Part shown: piece by piece, positions 17,850 to 28,873 of the stretch | Numbering within the stretch: position 1 is the first letter of the stretch | Layout of the letters: every line of letters begins with the position of its first letter | Source: Loktanella sp. DSM 29012 | GTDB taxonomy: Bacteria > Pseudomonadota > Alphaproteobacteria > Rhodobacterales > Rhodobacteraceae | Assembly (NCBI RefSeq): GCF_900110705.1 | Contig: NZ_FOEJ01000002.1 | Location: 1 to 64,000 of the forward strand | Reading direction: 5' to 3' | DNA length: 64,000 bases | The notes under the pieces: generated by a model | The model's database searches: none | What the model saw: the letters and a program-made list of their open reading frames with translations, nothing else | What the model was told of the DNA's origin: nothing | Translations under genes and position numbers: made by a program

Positions 17850-18965
17850 TCAGCTAGGGGTGCCTGGTTCCAGGTCGGGCACAGACAGGGTTCCGCCCGA
17901 TACGGCAGCGCGCACCCCCGTGGTGCCGGGGCAGGACGTGGGCATCCCCCGTGCAACACGCACGGCCAGATAGGCGAATGCCTGCGCCTCCAGCATGTCA
18001 CCGTCCAGACCTGCATCTTCGACCGGGCGCACGCGGGCTCCTGTGGCTGCGTCAATCATCTGCATCATCGTCGGATTACGACGCCCTCCGCCGCAGACCC
18101 AGATCGTCTCGGGTAGCGCGGGGCAATGACGCAAACCTTCGGCAACGCTCAGCGCGGTGGCCGCCGTCAAGGTCGCCGCCGCATCCGCGTCCGACAGCAC
18201 CGACACCGCCTGCGCCAGGTGTTGGAACGTGTCGCGGTCCAGTGACTTGGGCGGGATCTTGTAAAAATAGGCGTGCTGCAAAAAGTCTGCGACGATGGCG
18301 TCGTCAATTTCGCCCTGTGCTGCCAATCGACCGCCCTCGTCCCGGGGGAAACCGGTGCGGGTCAGCATGGCGTCATCCAGCAGCGCATTCGCAGGTCCGG
18401 TATCAAACGCCAGCAGCGCGCCGTCTTCCTCGGGCTTTTGATACGCAGGGTCGATCCATGTCAGGTTCCCGACACCGCCCAGGTTCAGAAACGCCAGCGG
18501 GCGGTCCGCCTTCATCCATTTTGCCAGGGCAAAGTGATAGAACGGGGCCAGTGGCGCACCCTGCCCGCCCAGCCGCACATCCGCACTGCGAAAATCCCAG
18601 ACCACAGGCACGCCCAGCGCCTGTGCCAATGCCGCACCATCCCCCAGTTGGTGCGTACCCCGTCCATCGGGATCATGGGCCAGTGTCTGACCGTGAAACC
18701 CGACCAGGTCCACGTCTGCAAACCCCGACAACAGCACGTCATGCCCCTTGGCCACGACCCGTGCGGCCGCGGCCACATCGTCGTCCGGCCACAGCCCCAA
18801 GGCGGCCCGCAAGGTGGCGCGTTCGCGATCCGAATATTCGCGGTAGTCGCTGTCGCCAAAGCTGCTGATCGTTTCGCCGTCGGTCACGAGCACGGCTGCA
18901 TCGATCCCGTCCAGCGACGTGCCCGACATGGCCCCCAGTGCACGCACCGGCCCTTTGATCTTCAT
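17850..18965 (-). CDS. anmK: Anhydro-N-acetylmuramic acid kinase
   Basis: Phosphorylates and opens 1,6-anhydro-MurNAc to MurNAc-6-phosphate in peptidoglycan recycling. The 371-residue ASKHA-fold protein shows [17 protein letters not shown] (about residues 10-26), [22 protein letters not shown] (FHGQT is diagnostic), [12 protein letters not shown] and [15 protein letters not shown] 18965 ([11 protein letters not shown]) is preferred; the residues upstream do not fit the family. It is divergent from tyrS with a 61-base shared promoter region, a frequent arrangement in this lineage. Confidence 0.95.
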   Translation of the reverse strand: MKIKGPVRALGAMSGTSLDGIDAAVLVTDGETISSFGDSDYREYSDRERATLRAALGLWPDDDVAAAARVVAKGHDVLLSGFADVDLVGFHGQTLAHDPDGRGTHQLGDGAALAQALGVPVVWDFRSADVRLGGQGAPLAPFYHFALAKWMKADRPLAFLNLGGVGNLTWIDPAYQKPEEDGALLAFDTGPANALLDDAMLTRTGFPRDEGGRLAAQGEIDDAIVADFLQHAYFYKIPPKSLDRDTFQHLAQAVSVLSDADAAATLTAATALSVAEGLRHCPALPETIWVCGGGRRNPTMMQMIDAATGARVRPVEDAGLDGDMLEAQAFAYLAVRVARGMPTSCPGTTGVRAAVSGGTLSVPDLEPGTPS

Positions 18966-19026
18966 GGTCTTTCCCTCGGACAAGCTCGCGGCTATTGATG
19001 CCAATTCAACGCCAAGGGAACAAGCC

Positions 19027-20277
19027 ATGACCTATCACCCCAAATCGGATTTCATCGCCACGATGATGGAGCGCGGCTTTCTTGCCGATTGCACCGATTA
19101 TCAGGGCCTTGATGACGCGCTCAGCAAGGGGGTTGTGCCCGCCTACATCGGCTATGATGCCACGGCGGCATCGCTGCATGTGGGCCACCTGATGAACATC
19201 ATGGTCCTGCGCTGGCTGCAAAAAACCGGGCACAAGCCGATCACCCTGATGGGCGGCGGCACGACCAAGGTCGGTGACCCTTCATTCCGCAGCGATGAAC
19301 GCCCCCTGCTGGGCCCGGACCAGATCCAGTCCAACATTAACGGCATGGGTCAGGTCTTTGCCAAATACCTTTCCTATGGTGATGGACCGACCGATGCCAT
19401 CATGCTCAACAACGCGGAATGGCTGGATCAACTGAACTACCTCGATTTTTTGCGCGACATCGGACGGCATTTCAGCGTGAATCGGATGCTGGCGTTCGAG
19501 AGCGTGAAATCACGGCTGGACCGCGAACAATCGCTGTCATTCCTCGAATTCAACTACATGATCCTTCAGGCCTATGATTTTCTGGAACTGAACCGGCGCT
19601 ATGGCTGTCTGTTGCAGATGGGCGGATCGGACCAGTGGGGGAATATCGTCAACGGAATCGACCTGACCCGCCGGGTGGCCGATACGGAAATCTACGGTCT
19701 GACCACGCCGCTGCTGACCACCAGCGACGGACGCAAGATGGGCAAATCCCAAGGCGGTGCGATCTGGCTGAACGGCGACATGCTGGCCCCCTACGGGTTC
19801 TGGCAGTTCTGGCGCAACACGACGGATGCGGACACGGCCAAGTTCCTGAAAATCTTTACCGAACTGCCTGTCGATGAATGCGACCGACTGGGTGCCTTGC
19901 AGGGGTCCGAAATCAACGCGGCCAAGATCATCCTCGCTAACGAGGTCACGGCATTGCTGCACGGACGCGCCGCAGCCGAAGCGGCAGAGGCCACCGCGCG
20001 CGAGGTATTCGAACAGGGCGGTGTGGGTGATGATCTGCCCACGCTCGATCTGCCCGCAGCGGATCTGGGCGATGGCATGTCCATCGTGCAGTTGATCGTG
20101 CGCAGCGGTCTGGCCGGGTCCGGCAAGGAGGCCAAGCGCCTGATCGCTGAAAACGGCGCACGCCTGAACGATGAACCGCTTTCGGACGCGAGCCTGATGG
20201 TCACGGCCGACATGCTGGCCACCCCGATGAAACTGAGCGCGGGCAAGAAACGCCACGCACTGGTGCGCCTGACCTAG
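19027..20277 (+). CDS. tyrS: Tyrosyl-tRNA synthetase
   Basis: Charges tRNA-Tyr. Class I synthetase of 416 residues. Motifs: [19 protein letters not shown] (HIGH equivalent HVGH, about residues 39-57), the tyrosine/ATP-binding [10 protein letters not shown] (about 198-207) and the KMSKS equivalent [10 protein letters not shown] (about 235-244), then a C-terminal S4 RNA-binding domain (about 345-415). ATG 19027 has AAGGGA upstream. Its stop overlaps that of a small convergent gene. Confidence 0.97.
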   Translation: MTYHPKSDFIATMMERGFLADCTDYQGLDDALSKGVVPAYIGYDATAASLHVGHLMNIMVLRWLQKTGHKPITLMGGGTTKVGDPSFRSDERPLLGPDQIQSNINGMGQVFAKYLSYGDGPTDAIMLNNAEWLDQLNYLDFLRDIGRHFSVNRMLAFESVKSRLDREQSLSFLEFNYMILQAYDFLELNRRYGCLLQMGGSDQWGNIVNGIDLTRRVADTEIYGLTTPLLTTSDGRKMGKSQGGAIWLNGDMLAPYGFWQFWRNTTDADTAKFLKIFTELPVDECDRLGALQGSEINAAKIILANEVTALLHGRAAAEAAEATAREVFEQGGVGDDLPTLDLPAADLGDGMSIVQLIVRSGLAGSGKEAKRLIAENGARLNDEPLSDASLMVTADMLATPMKLSAGKKRHALVRLT

Positions 20278-20396
20278 GCCAGCGCCCAGAACACCAGCAA
20301 AGGCAGGCAGGCCATTGTCGCGACAATGGCCGCCGCCAGCGCCGTGGGGCGCGGTGCCTCGGCCCTGATACCCAGAACGGTTTGCGATTTTGCCAA
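20274..20396 (-). CDS. Predicted 40-residue single-pass membrane peptide (TTG start)
   Basis: A TTG codon at 20396 preceded by AGGTGG at good spacing opens a 40-codon frame: a basic/polar N-terminal half ([16 protein letters not shown]) followed by one hydrophobic helix of about 20 residues ending [10 protein letters not shown]. The stop overlaps the tyrS stop. I do not recognise the family. The membrane-helix layout, tight packing and ribosome binding site support a real gene, but codon evidence is limited at this length. Confidence 0.45.
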   Translation of the reverse strand: MAKSQTVLGIRAEAPRPTALAAAIVATMACLPLLVFWALA

Positions 20397-20441
20397 GGTT
20401 CCACCTTTCTGTCTTGGTGCGATTAAGCAGACCTTAGCTTT

Positions 20442-20456
20442 CGATAACGTTAATCG
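20442..20456. promoter_or_regulatory. Operator-like site (CGATAACGTTAATCG)
   Basis: An imperfect inverted repeat centred on TAACGTTA, ending five bases before the start of the acetyltransferase-like gene. It resembles the sites at 5269, 25479 and 57714. Its position over the translation initiation region makes it less convincing than the zwf site. Confidence 0.3.
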
Positions 20457-20460
20457 GGCC

Positions 20461-21339
20461 ATGAAAATGGCCACCCATCTTGCGCTGATGCAATCACCCG
20501 ACATGGGCCTTGCGCTGACGGCGCTGGGCCGTGGCGCGGACCTCGTGACCACGGATGCAGGTCATGCGCTGGTGATCCGCCGCAGGATCGGACCCTTGGG
20601 TGAGGTCCGTTTTTCCTCGCAGGGGCCGGTGTTTGCGGATCAATCCACGCTGGCGGACCGGGTGGCGATGCTGCGCGCTGCACGGCTGCATCTGCTGAAC
20701 GCTGCAAACGGAACGCAGGCCGTCTGCCGCGCTGCAGGCTTTGCCCAGGTGATGACCCCTGCGACGACCGCGATCCTGCCAGTGGCCTTTGATACCGACG
20801 CGCAAATGCGCATGGCACATGGCAAATGGCGCAGTGCGGCCCGCGCGGCGGCCCGCGCCGGGCTGACGTTGACGCGATCCCCGCTGGACGGCGAACATGC
20901 ATGGCTGTTCGCGCGAGAGGCTGCGCAACAAAATTCGCGCGGCTATCGCGCCCTGCCCCCCGCACTGACACGGGCCTATGCGCAGGCAAATCCCGGTCAG
21001 GCGCAGGTTTTTGCAGCACATCAGGATGGCGAACCCATCGCCGCCATGCTTGTTCTGACGCATGGCCCATCGGCCACCTATCACATCGGCTGGTCCGGCG
21101 ACGCAGGCCGACGTGCGCGGGCGCATCACGCGGTCCTGATGGCTGTCACGGATTGGCTGCGTGACACGGGGATCGCCACGCTGGATCTGGGCGGCTTGGA
21201 TACGCGGCATGCACCCGGTCTGGCACGGTTCAAACTGGGATCAGGCGCTGCCCCGCTCACCTTGGGCGGCACCTGGATCAGATGGCCCCGACCGTCCGGC
21301 GCGTTTCGGCGGTGGCAGCGTCCCCGCCAATCATTGTAG
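20461..21339 (+). CDS. GNAT/FemAB-like acetyltransferase-fold protein
   Basis: A 292-residue protein. The C-terminal half resembles FemAB/GNAT_6 acyltransferases: an AAMLVLTHGPSATYHIGWSG strand pair (about residues 192-211), then HHAVLMAVTDWLRDTGIATLDLGGLD (about 220-245), where GNAT proteins place the acyl-CoA-binding helix. The N-terminal half shows a second, weaker copy of the fold, as in FemX-type enzymes. Substrate unknown; peptidoglycan-bridge formation cannot be inferred from the fold. ATG 20461 (MKMATHLALMQSPD) is chosen as the first start after the promoter-like region. Confidence 0.65.
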   Translation: MKMATHLALMQSPDMGLALTALGRGADLVTTDAGHALVIRRRIGPLGEVRFSSQGPVFADQSTLADRVAMLRAARLHLLNAANGTQAVCRAAGFAQVMTPATTAILPVAFDTDAQMRMAHGKWRSAARAAARAGLTLTRSPLDGEHAWLFAREAAQQNSRGYRALPPALTRAYAQANPGQAQVFAAHQDGEPIAAMLVLTHGPSATYHIGWSGDAGRRARAHHAVLMAVTDWLRDTGIATLDLGGLDTRHAPGLARFKLGSGAAPLTLGGTWIRWPRPSGAFRRWQRPRQSL

Positions 21340-21370
21340 GCTGTTCCCGACACAAGGATGGAGCAGGCCG

Positions 21371-22213
21371 ATGACCCGATATGTCGTCTATGACGTGTTT
21401 ACGGACACCCCCTTTGGCGGCAACCAATTGGCCGTGTTCCCTGACGGCGAAGGTGTCAGGGACAGCGATCTGCAAAAGGTTGCGGCGGAATTCAATTTCT
21501 CCGAGGTTGTTTTCGTCTATCCGCCGGATGATCTGCGGCACACGGCGCGGCTGCGTATCTTTACCCCGACCATGGAAATCCCTTTTGCCGGTCACCCGCT
21601 GATCGGAACTGCGGTGGCCCTGTCAAAACTGGGGTTTCCGACGGACATGACCCTCGAGACCGGCGCAGGACCGATCATCTGCGAGGTGACGGGTGACCGC
21701 GCGGCCTTTGTCACGACGAATCCGCTGACCCGCGCGGATGAACCTGCGGTCGATCTGGTCGCACGCGTGCTAGGGCTTGCAGTGTCCGAGATCGACACGC
21801 AGACCCATCGCCCGGTGCAGGCCGGTGTCGGCCTGACGTTCACGTTCGTGCGGCTGACCGACAGGGCCGCCCTGTCCCGCTGCGCCCCCGACACCACTGC
21901 GATGAAACAGGCAAGAGACCTGCACCCCGCCAGCCTGGATTTCGCAACCTTTGCCTATGTCCAGGACGGCGATGACATCCATGCGCGCATGTTCGCGCCG
22001 CTGGACAACATCCCCGAGGACCCGGCCACCGGCAGCGCGGCTGCCGCACTGGCCGCGCTCTTGCGCAATGTGACCGGAACCGATCAGACTCTGACGATCC
22101 ACCAGGGCGACGATATGGGCCGGCCTGCGATCATCCATGCGCAGGCCGATGCCGGCGCCGTGCGGATCACCGGGGCCGCGTGCCAGACAATGGAGGGTCG
22201 CCTTGTCATCTGA
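21371..22213 (+). CDS. PhzF-family phenazine-biosynthesis-like isomerase/epimerase
   Basis: A 280-residue protein of the PhzF/DapF fold. N-terminal FTDTPFGGNQLAVFPDG (about residues 10-26), the catalytic Glu in AAEFNFSEVVFV (about 41-52), TPTMEIPFAGHPLIGTA (about 66-82) and the C-terminal DPATGSAAAAL (about 216-226) are family hallmarks. Most PhzF homologues are not in phenazine clusters and act on uncharacterised substrates; no phenazine gene is nearby. ATG 21371 follows GGAG. The end overlaps the corA-like gene by 11 bases. Confidence 0.88.
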   Translation: MTRYVVYDVFTDTPFGGNQLAVFPDGEGVRDSDLQKVAAEFNFSEVVFVYPPDDLRHTARLRIFTPTMEIPFAGHPLIGTAVALSKLGFPTDMTLETGAGPIICEVTGDRAAFVTTNPLTRADEPAVDLVARVLGLAVSEIDTQTHRPVQAGVGLTFTFVRLTDRAALSRCAPDTTAMKQARDLHPASLDFATFAYVQDGDDIHARMFAPLDNIPEDPATGSAAAALAALLRNVTGTDQTLTIHQGDDMGRPAIIHAQADAGAVRITGAACQTMEGRLVI

Positions 22214-23174
22214 ACCACCCAGCCTGGTGCCGCTCTGCGCCTATGACATCTGGTCGGATGGCACGGCGCAGCCTTGCGACAGCTTTGGCATTTCCCCGGC
22301 TGCTGGGGCGTCCTATCGCTGGTTGCACCTTGATCTGTCGGATGCGGCATTGCGCGGCTGGTCGGCTGAAAACCTGCCGCCGCTGGCCCGACGCACCCTG
22401 CTGGCCGACAAGACGCGGCCGCGCACGGATCACGGCGACGGCGGCCTTACCGTCACCCTGCGCGGAATCAATCTGAACGAAAACGAAGAAGATGCCGACA
22501 TGGTATCCCTGCGCATCTGGCTGACAGGCACCCTGATCGTCACCGTGCGGCGCCAGCGCGTATATGCCGTCGAGGAATTGCGCGACCGGATCGCTCGCAA
22601 CGACGCACCGCACAGCACCGATCACATGCTGGCCCGCCTGACAGAGGCACTTGTCGCGCGGGTCGAACAGATCGCATTCGACCGCGAGGATCTGGCCGAC
22701 GACATGGAAGATTCGGTCTACGAGGAAAACCGCCAGCCGCTCACCGACCTTGCCCCCTTGCGCCGCGAGATCATCAAGCTGCGCCGCCATGTGTCACCCC
22801 TGGCGGATACGCTGCAACAGCTGGCACAACTGGACACAGACCTGATCGCGGACGATCTGCGTGCGCGGATGCGCGATACCGCCAGCCGGTGCCGTTGGTC
22901 ATTGGAAGAATTGTCAGAGGTGCATGACCGGCTTGAGGCAATGGCCGATCATCTGGACGCCGTCGCCGCGGCCCGTCTGGAACGCAACGGGTATCGGTTG
23001 TCGATAGTGGCCGCGATTTTCCTGCCACTGGGGTTTCTGACGGGTCTGTTCGGGGTCAATGTCGCGGGCATGCCTGGCGTGGCCTACGACCATGCCTTTG
23101 CGATCCTGTGCATCGGCATGGTCGTGATCGGCGTCCTGTCGGCTGCCGTGATGCGCTGGCTGCGCTGGTTTTAG
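22203..23174 (+). CDS. CorA-family divalent cation transporter (ZntB-like)
   Basis: A 323-residue cytoplasmic-domain-plus-two-helix transporter of the 2-TM-GxN family. The first transmembrane helix (SIVAAIFLPLGFLTGLFGVN, about residues 262-281) ends in the GVN signature, which is typical of ZntB (zinc) where CorA has GMN. The second helix lies at the C-terminus followed by RWLRWF. TTG 22203 is chosen because GGAGGG sits six bases upstream; no ATG or GTG is suitably placed. It overlaps phzF and meets DUF533 with a 4-base convergent overlap. Direction and metal are inferences. Confidence 0.82.
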   Translation: MSSEPPSLVPLCAYDIWSDGTAQPCDSFGISPAAGASYRWLHLDLSDAALRGWSAENLPPLARRTLLADKTRPRTDHGDGGLTVTLRGINLNENEEDADMVSLRIWLTGTLIVTVRRQRVYAVEELRDRIARNDAPHSTDHMLARLTEALVARVEQIAFDREDLADDMEDSVYEENRQPLTDLAPLRREIIKLRRHVSPLADTLQQLAQLDTDLIADDLRARMRDTASRCRWSLEELSEVHDRLEAMADHLDAVAAARLERNGYRLSIVAAIFLPLGFLTGLFGVNVAGMPGVAYDHAFAILCIGMVVIGVLSAAVMRWLRWF

Positions 23175-23956
23175 CCGAACAGCACCGGCGCGCCGGTCTG
23201 GCGATGGATGTCGTTCACTGTTTCGGTTTCCAGCTGCAACTGGTCTGCGAAATCGCGCAGGAACTCGGCCTCCTTGATGTGATCGAGGTCGATGGCGGCC
23301 AGCGCCATTGCATAGACCTGCGCCTCTGCCCCGACCGGAACCATTTCGGCCAGCTGCGCGACACTGATGTCGGCGGCCATGGCCTGTTCGACAAAGGCGC
23401 GTTCCTCGGCCGTGGCGTCATCCAGATGTTCCATGATGCGGTGGCGTTCGGTCTCGTCCATCTGTCCGTCGGCCTTGGCCGCCTGCACCATCGCAACCAG
23501 CATCACCGCGGCCAGACCCTCTTGTTCTGCGGTCGGCTCGATCGGGTCCTCGGGCGTTTGCTGGAATTGCGAATTCAGCGTCCGGCCGAACCCGCCACCG
23601 CCATTGCTGCTGGCTCCGGCCAGACCGCCCAGCAGGCCACCTAGACCACCGGCACCGGCCAGACCACCCAGGGCACCGCCGCTCGATCCGCCGCCGGTCA
23701 GACCGCCCAGCATACCGGCCAGACCGCCGCTGGACCCGGCACTGCGCGTGCCTGTCTTGGCCCCCTGCAAGCTTTCAAGCAGGCCGCCCAGACCGCCTGA
23801 TCCAGTGCTGCCCCCTGCCGACCGGCTGCCGCCGCCCAGCATGTCGTCCAGCATAGTCCCGGATTTCCCTTGTTTCGCGCTACGTGTCAGCGAGGCTGCA
23901 CCCTTGGCAACGGCAACCCCGACAGCCACGCGGGCCAGTGTTTTCATCAGACTCAT
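23171..23956 (-). CDS. DUF533 / TerB-like protein with glycine-rich linker
   Basis: A 261-residue protein. An N-terminal hydrophobic stretch (MSLMKTLARVAVGVAVAKGA) is followed by a low-complexity Gly/Ser/Leu/Ala-rich region of about 100 residues with repeated GGLAG and GGLGGLLGG units, then a helical TerB-like DUF533 domain (about residues 135-255) with an acidic KADGQMDETERHRI loop that resembles TerB metal-binding sites. DUF533 proteins are inner-membrane-associated and of unknown function. ATG 23956 is preferred to the one at 23971. Confidence 0.78.
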   Translation of the reverse strand: MSLMKTLARVAVGVAVAKGAASLTRSAKQGKSGTMLDDMLGGGSRSAGGSTGSGGLGGLLESLQGAKTGTRSAGSSGGLAGMLGGLTGGGSSGGALGGLAGAGGLGGLLGGLAGASSNGGGGFGRTLNSQFQQTPEDPIEPTAEQEGLAAVMLVAMVQAAKADGQMDETERHRIMEHLDDATAEERAFVEQAMAADISVAQLAEMVPVGAEAQVYAMALAAIDLDHIKEAEFLRDFADQLQLETETVNDIHRQTGAPVLFG

Positions 23957-24093
23957 GTCAAATATCCCCAAAGTTGAACCAGTTCAGGCAAAAGCTGGCA
24001 CATCTTGTGGCAACTTGCCATGCAAATGGGCGGACGTGGTAGCCCACCGGCGAAAATCTGGCTAAGGGTAGCCGCACAACCGGCGGAGAAGCC

Positions 24094-24519
24094 ATGACCC
24101 AATCAATCCAGTCCCGCGCCGCGACCGCCGGTTTGCGGATGACCGGCCAGCGCCGCACCATCGCAAAGGTGCTGGATGCAGCCACCGACCATCCGGATGT
24201 CGAAGAACTGCACCGTCGCGCGATAACACTGGATGCGCGCATTTCGCTGGCGACCGTTTACCGCACGGTGAAACTGTTCGAAGAAGAAGGCATTCTGGAA
24301 AAACACGATTTCGGTGATGGGCGCGCCCGTTACGAACACGCCGACGGGCCGCATCACGACCATCTGATCGACATGACCACCGGACAGGTGATCGAATTCG
24401 TAGATCCCGAGATCGAGGCGCTACAGGAACGGATTGCCCGCAGATTGGGCTATCGCTTGCAGGGACACCGTCTCGAACTTTACGGTGAACCCATTTCCCC
24501 CGAAGAGAACGCCGAGTGA
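24094..24519 (+). CDS. Fur-family transcriptional regulator (Fur/Mur type)
   Basis: A 141-residue Fur-fold protein: winged-helix domain (LRMTGQRRTIAKVLDAA; RISLATVYRTVKLFEEEGI, about residues 50-68) and dimerisation domain with the metal-binding HADGPHHDHLIDMTTG (about 82-97). No cysteine occurs anywhere, so the structural Cys4 zinc site of E. coli Fur is missing; this is the pattern of alphaproteobacterial Mur/Irr-type members. In Rhodobacteraceae the protein called Fur generally acts as the manganese regulator Mur, controlling Mn uptake; that assignment is inference from lineage. No obvious target operon is adjacent. Confidence 0.88.
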   Translation: MTQSIQSRAATAGLRMTGQRRTIAKVLDAATDHPDVEELHRRAITLDARISLATVYRTVKLFEEEGILEKHDFGDGRARYEHADGPHHDHLIDMTTGQVIEFVDPEIEALQERIARRLGYRLQGHRLELYGEPISPEENAE

Positions 24520-24583
24520 TCGGCGGGGCTGGTCCCCACCCCTGCGTCAGCATAGTCATGCGCGCAGATCAACGGAGCATGCC

Positions 24584-26787
<2,204 letters not shown>

Positions 26788-26795
26788 TCGCAACT

Positions 26796-26828
26796 GCGGT
26801 GCCTGCCCTCCCTCGTGGCGGGCACCGC
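26796..26828 (+). terminator. Possible terminator hairpin after eno
   Basis: GCGGTGCC (26796-26803) pairs with GGCACCGC (26821-26828) across a 17-base interior. There is no U tract, so it may be a stabilising 3' hairpin rather than an intrinsic terminator. Confidence 0.4.
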
Positions 26829-26850
26829 GACATCCCATCCGGCACGCCTG

Positions 26851-26882
26851 ACGTAAAGTCATGTCATCACCAAGCTTTACGT
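26851..26882. promoter_or_regulatory. Inverted repeat ACGTAAAG-N16-CTTTACGT upstream of the cupin gene
   Basis: Eight-base perfect arms separated by 16 bases, 82 bases before the chosen cupin start. The right arm overlaps a pair of direct repeats (TTACGTAGG / TTACGCAGG, 26878-26896). This could be a regulator-binding region for the cupin-tupBCA genes. No regulator is identifiable. Confidence 0.35.
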
Positions 26883-26963
26883 AGGGTTACGCAGGCGGCT
26901 ACAGATGCATCCGCAGGGAGAGCACCGTCACACGTGAAGATATTTGAGGGAGAAGACCGCGAA

Positions 26964-27416
26964 ATGGAGGGATCACCGGATCGGCTGATGCACATGAGTA
27001 CGGCGCAATTGATCAGCTATCTTGATCTTGCTCCGCATCCCGAAGGCGGTTGGTTTCGCGAAACATGGTCCCACGGTGATGGCCCAAGGGCGAACATCAC
27101 TGCAATTTATTTTCTGCTGGCCAGGGGTGAATCCAGCCATTGGCACCGCGTCGACACGCCAGAAATCTGGCTGTTTCACGCAGGCGCGCCGCTGGTCCTG
27201 TCGCGTGCCGCGACCGAGGCCGGTCCGGCAGAGGACGTCATCATGGGGCCTGACCTGGCGTCTGGCCATATTCCACAGGTCGCCCTGCCGCCGATGGAAT
27301 GGCAAGCGGCCCGCACCACGGGGAACTGGACCTTATGCACTTGCATCTGCGCGCCGGGGTTCGAATACGCGGGCTTTGAATTAGCCGAACCCGGTTTCGA
27401 CATTCCGCGCTACTGA
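26964..27416 (+). CDS. Cupin-domain protein, DUF985 family
   Basis: About 150 residues with the DUF985 cupin signature: LDLAPHPEGGWFRETW, then TAIYFLLARGESSHWHRVDTPEIWLFHAG containing the histidines expected for the cupin metal site, and the terminal FEYAGFELAEP. Function unknown. ATG 26964 is best placed relative to AGGGAG; ATGs at 26988 and 26994 are closer to the family's usual start (STAQLISYLDL) and cannot be excluded. It is about 40 bases upstream of tupB and co-directional. Confidence 0.8.
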   Translation: MEGSPDRLMHMSTAQLISYLDLAPHPEGGWFRETWSHGDGPRANITAIYFLLARGESSHWHRVDTPEIWLFHAGAPLVLSRAATEAGPAEDVIMGPDLASGHIPQVALPPMEWQAARTTGNWTLCTCICAPGFEYAGFELAEPGFDIPRY

Positions 27417-27458
27417 CAGGTCTCGACGGCACCTCCTGCAGTCGGCCATAAGCATGCC

Positions 27459-28163
27459 ATGAATGACATCACCCAAGGTTTGGCAGAGGCAGCACGACTG
27501 GTCGTGACGCGTGATCCCGATCTCGTCAACATCAGCCTGCTGTCTTTGCGTGTCACATTGACCGCACTCGTCATCGCCAGTGCGATTGCCATTCCGCTGG
27601 GCACAATGCTCGCTATTCAGCGTTTCCGGTTCAGACGAACGGTGATCGCGGTTCTGAACGCGCTGATGGGTTTGCCACCCGTTGTCGTGGGACTGGTCGT
27701 CTACGTCATGCTGTCGCGGGCCGGGCCACTGGGCGTCTTGGGTCTGTTGTTCACGCCCGCGGCCATGATCATCGCACAGGTCATCATCATCACACCTCTG
27801 ATCGCATCGGTCACCCATCAGGCCATGCGCGACCTCTGGGCGGAATATCACGACCTGCTGATCTCGATGAACACCACAAAGGCGCAGCGCATCGCAACCC
27901 TGATGTGGGACGGTCGCCGCACGCTGCTGACGGCAACACTGGCAGGTTTCGGACGCGCGATCGGCGAAGTCGGTGCAATCATGATCGTGGGCGGCAACAT
28001 CGACAATGCGACCCGTGTGCTGACCACCGCAATCGCACTGGAAACCGGCAAGGGAAATTTTGCGCTGGCCCTTGGTCTTGGCTTCGTCCTGATCGGGCTG
28101 GCAATCGTGGTCAACCTTGCGATTCATGCCCTCAGCCGGACCGAACGCGAGGGCCGCTGGTGA
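27459..28163 (+). CDS. tupB: Tungstate ABC transporter, permease
   Basis: A 234-residue inner-membrane permease with about five helices (SLRVTLTALVIASAIAIPLGTML; GLPPVVVGLVVYVMLS; AMIIAQVIIITPLIASV) and the EAA-like cytoplasmic loop FGRAIGEVGAIMIVGGN that contacts the ATPase. The pattern matches TupB/ModB-like oxyanion permeases. It overlaps the ATPase gene (GTGA) and is followed by a TupA-type binding protein, which makes tungstate the likely substrate. Confidence 0.87.
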   Translation: MNDITQGLAEAARLVVTRDPDLVNISLLSLRVTLTALVIASAIAIPLGTMLAIQRFRFRRTVIAVLNALMGLPPVVVGLVVYVMLSRAGPLGVLGLLFTPAAMIIAQVIIITPLIASVTHQAMRDLWAEYHDLLISMNTTKAQRIATLMWDGRRTLLTATLAGFGRAIGEVGAIMIVGGNIDNATRVLTTAIALETGKGNFALALGLGFVLIGLAIVVNLAIHALSRTEREGRW

Positions 28164-28873
28164 CCCGCCTCCTGCCCCTCCACCTGTCCGGTGCCACGGT
28201 CCGCCGCCGCGGAAAACGCCTGCTGGGTCCCGTTGACCTGACACTCGACGCAGGCCGGTTGACCGTCCTGCTTGGACCCAACGGATCGGGCAAGACGACG
28301 CTACTGCGTGTCATGCACGGCGTGGAACGCCTGAGCGAGGGCCGGATCACCTGGTCCGGCCCCGATGACATCGTGGAACGCGATCAGGCCTTTGTCTTTC
28401 AGACCCCGATCATGTTGCGGCGGTCGGTGTTGGCCAATCTGGCCTATCCGCTCAAACTGGCGGGCGTTGGCAGGGCCACTCGCAATGCATTGGCAAGGGA
28501 CTGGGCCCAGCGGATCGGCCTCGGCGATGCTCTCGATACGCCCGCCCCGCGCCTGTCCGGCGGCGAACGGCAGAAGCTCGCACTTGCGCGCGCCTTGATC
28601 CGCAAACCGCAGGTTCTGTTTCTCGATGAACCCTGCGCCAGCCTCGACGGTGCTGCCATGCGCGACATCGAGGATCTGTTGCGACAGGCCAGCAGCGATG
28701 GAATCACGATTCTCATGGCAACACATGATATGGGTCAGGCCCGACGCCTTGCGGATGACGTCATCTTCATGGTCAGTGGTGCTGTACATGAACGGGGCAA
28801 TGCCCAGACGACGCTTGCAACCCCTGAAACCAAGGCCCTACGCGCCTTCTTGAACGGAGACATTTTACCATGA
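28160..28873 (+). CDS. tupC: Tungstate ABC transporter, ATP-binding protein
   Basis: A 237-residue ABC ATPase. Walker A GPNGSGKTT (about residues 39-47), Q-loop in FVFQTPIML, signature LSGGERQKLALARAL (about 132-146), Walker B VLFLDEPCASLD and the H-loop in MATHDMGQA. GTG 28160 overlaps the permease stop. It drives tungstate import through TupB. There is no C-terminal molybdate-binding TOBE domain, consistent with TupC rather than ModC. Confidence 0.88.
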   Translation: MTRLLPLHLSGATVRRRGKRLLGPVDLTLDAGRLTVLLGPNGSGKTTLLRVMHGVERLSEGRITWSGPDDIVERDQAFVFQTPIMLRRSVLANLAYPLKLAGVGRATRNALARDWAQRIGLGDALDTPAPRLSGGERQKLALARALIRKPQVLFLDEPCASLDGAAMRDIEDLLRQASSDGITILMATHDMGQARRLADDVIFMVSGAVHERGNAQTTLATPETKALRAFLNGDILP

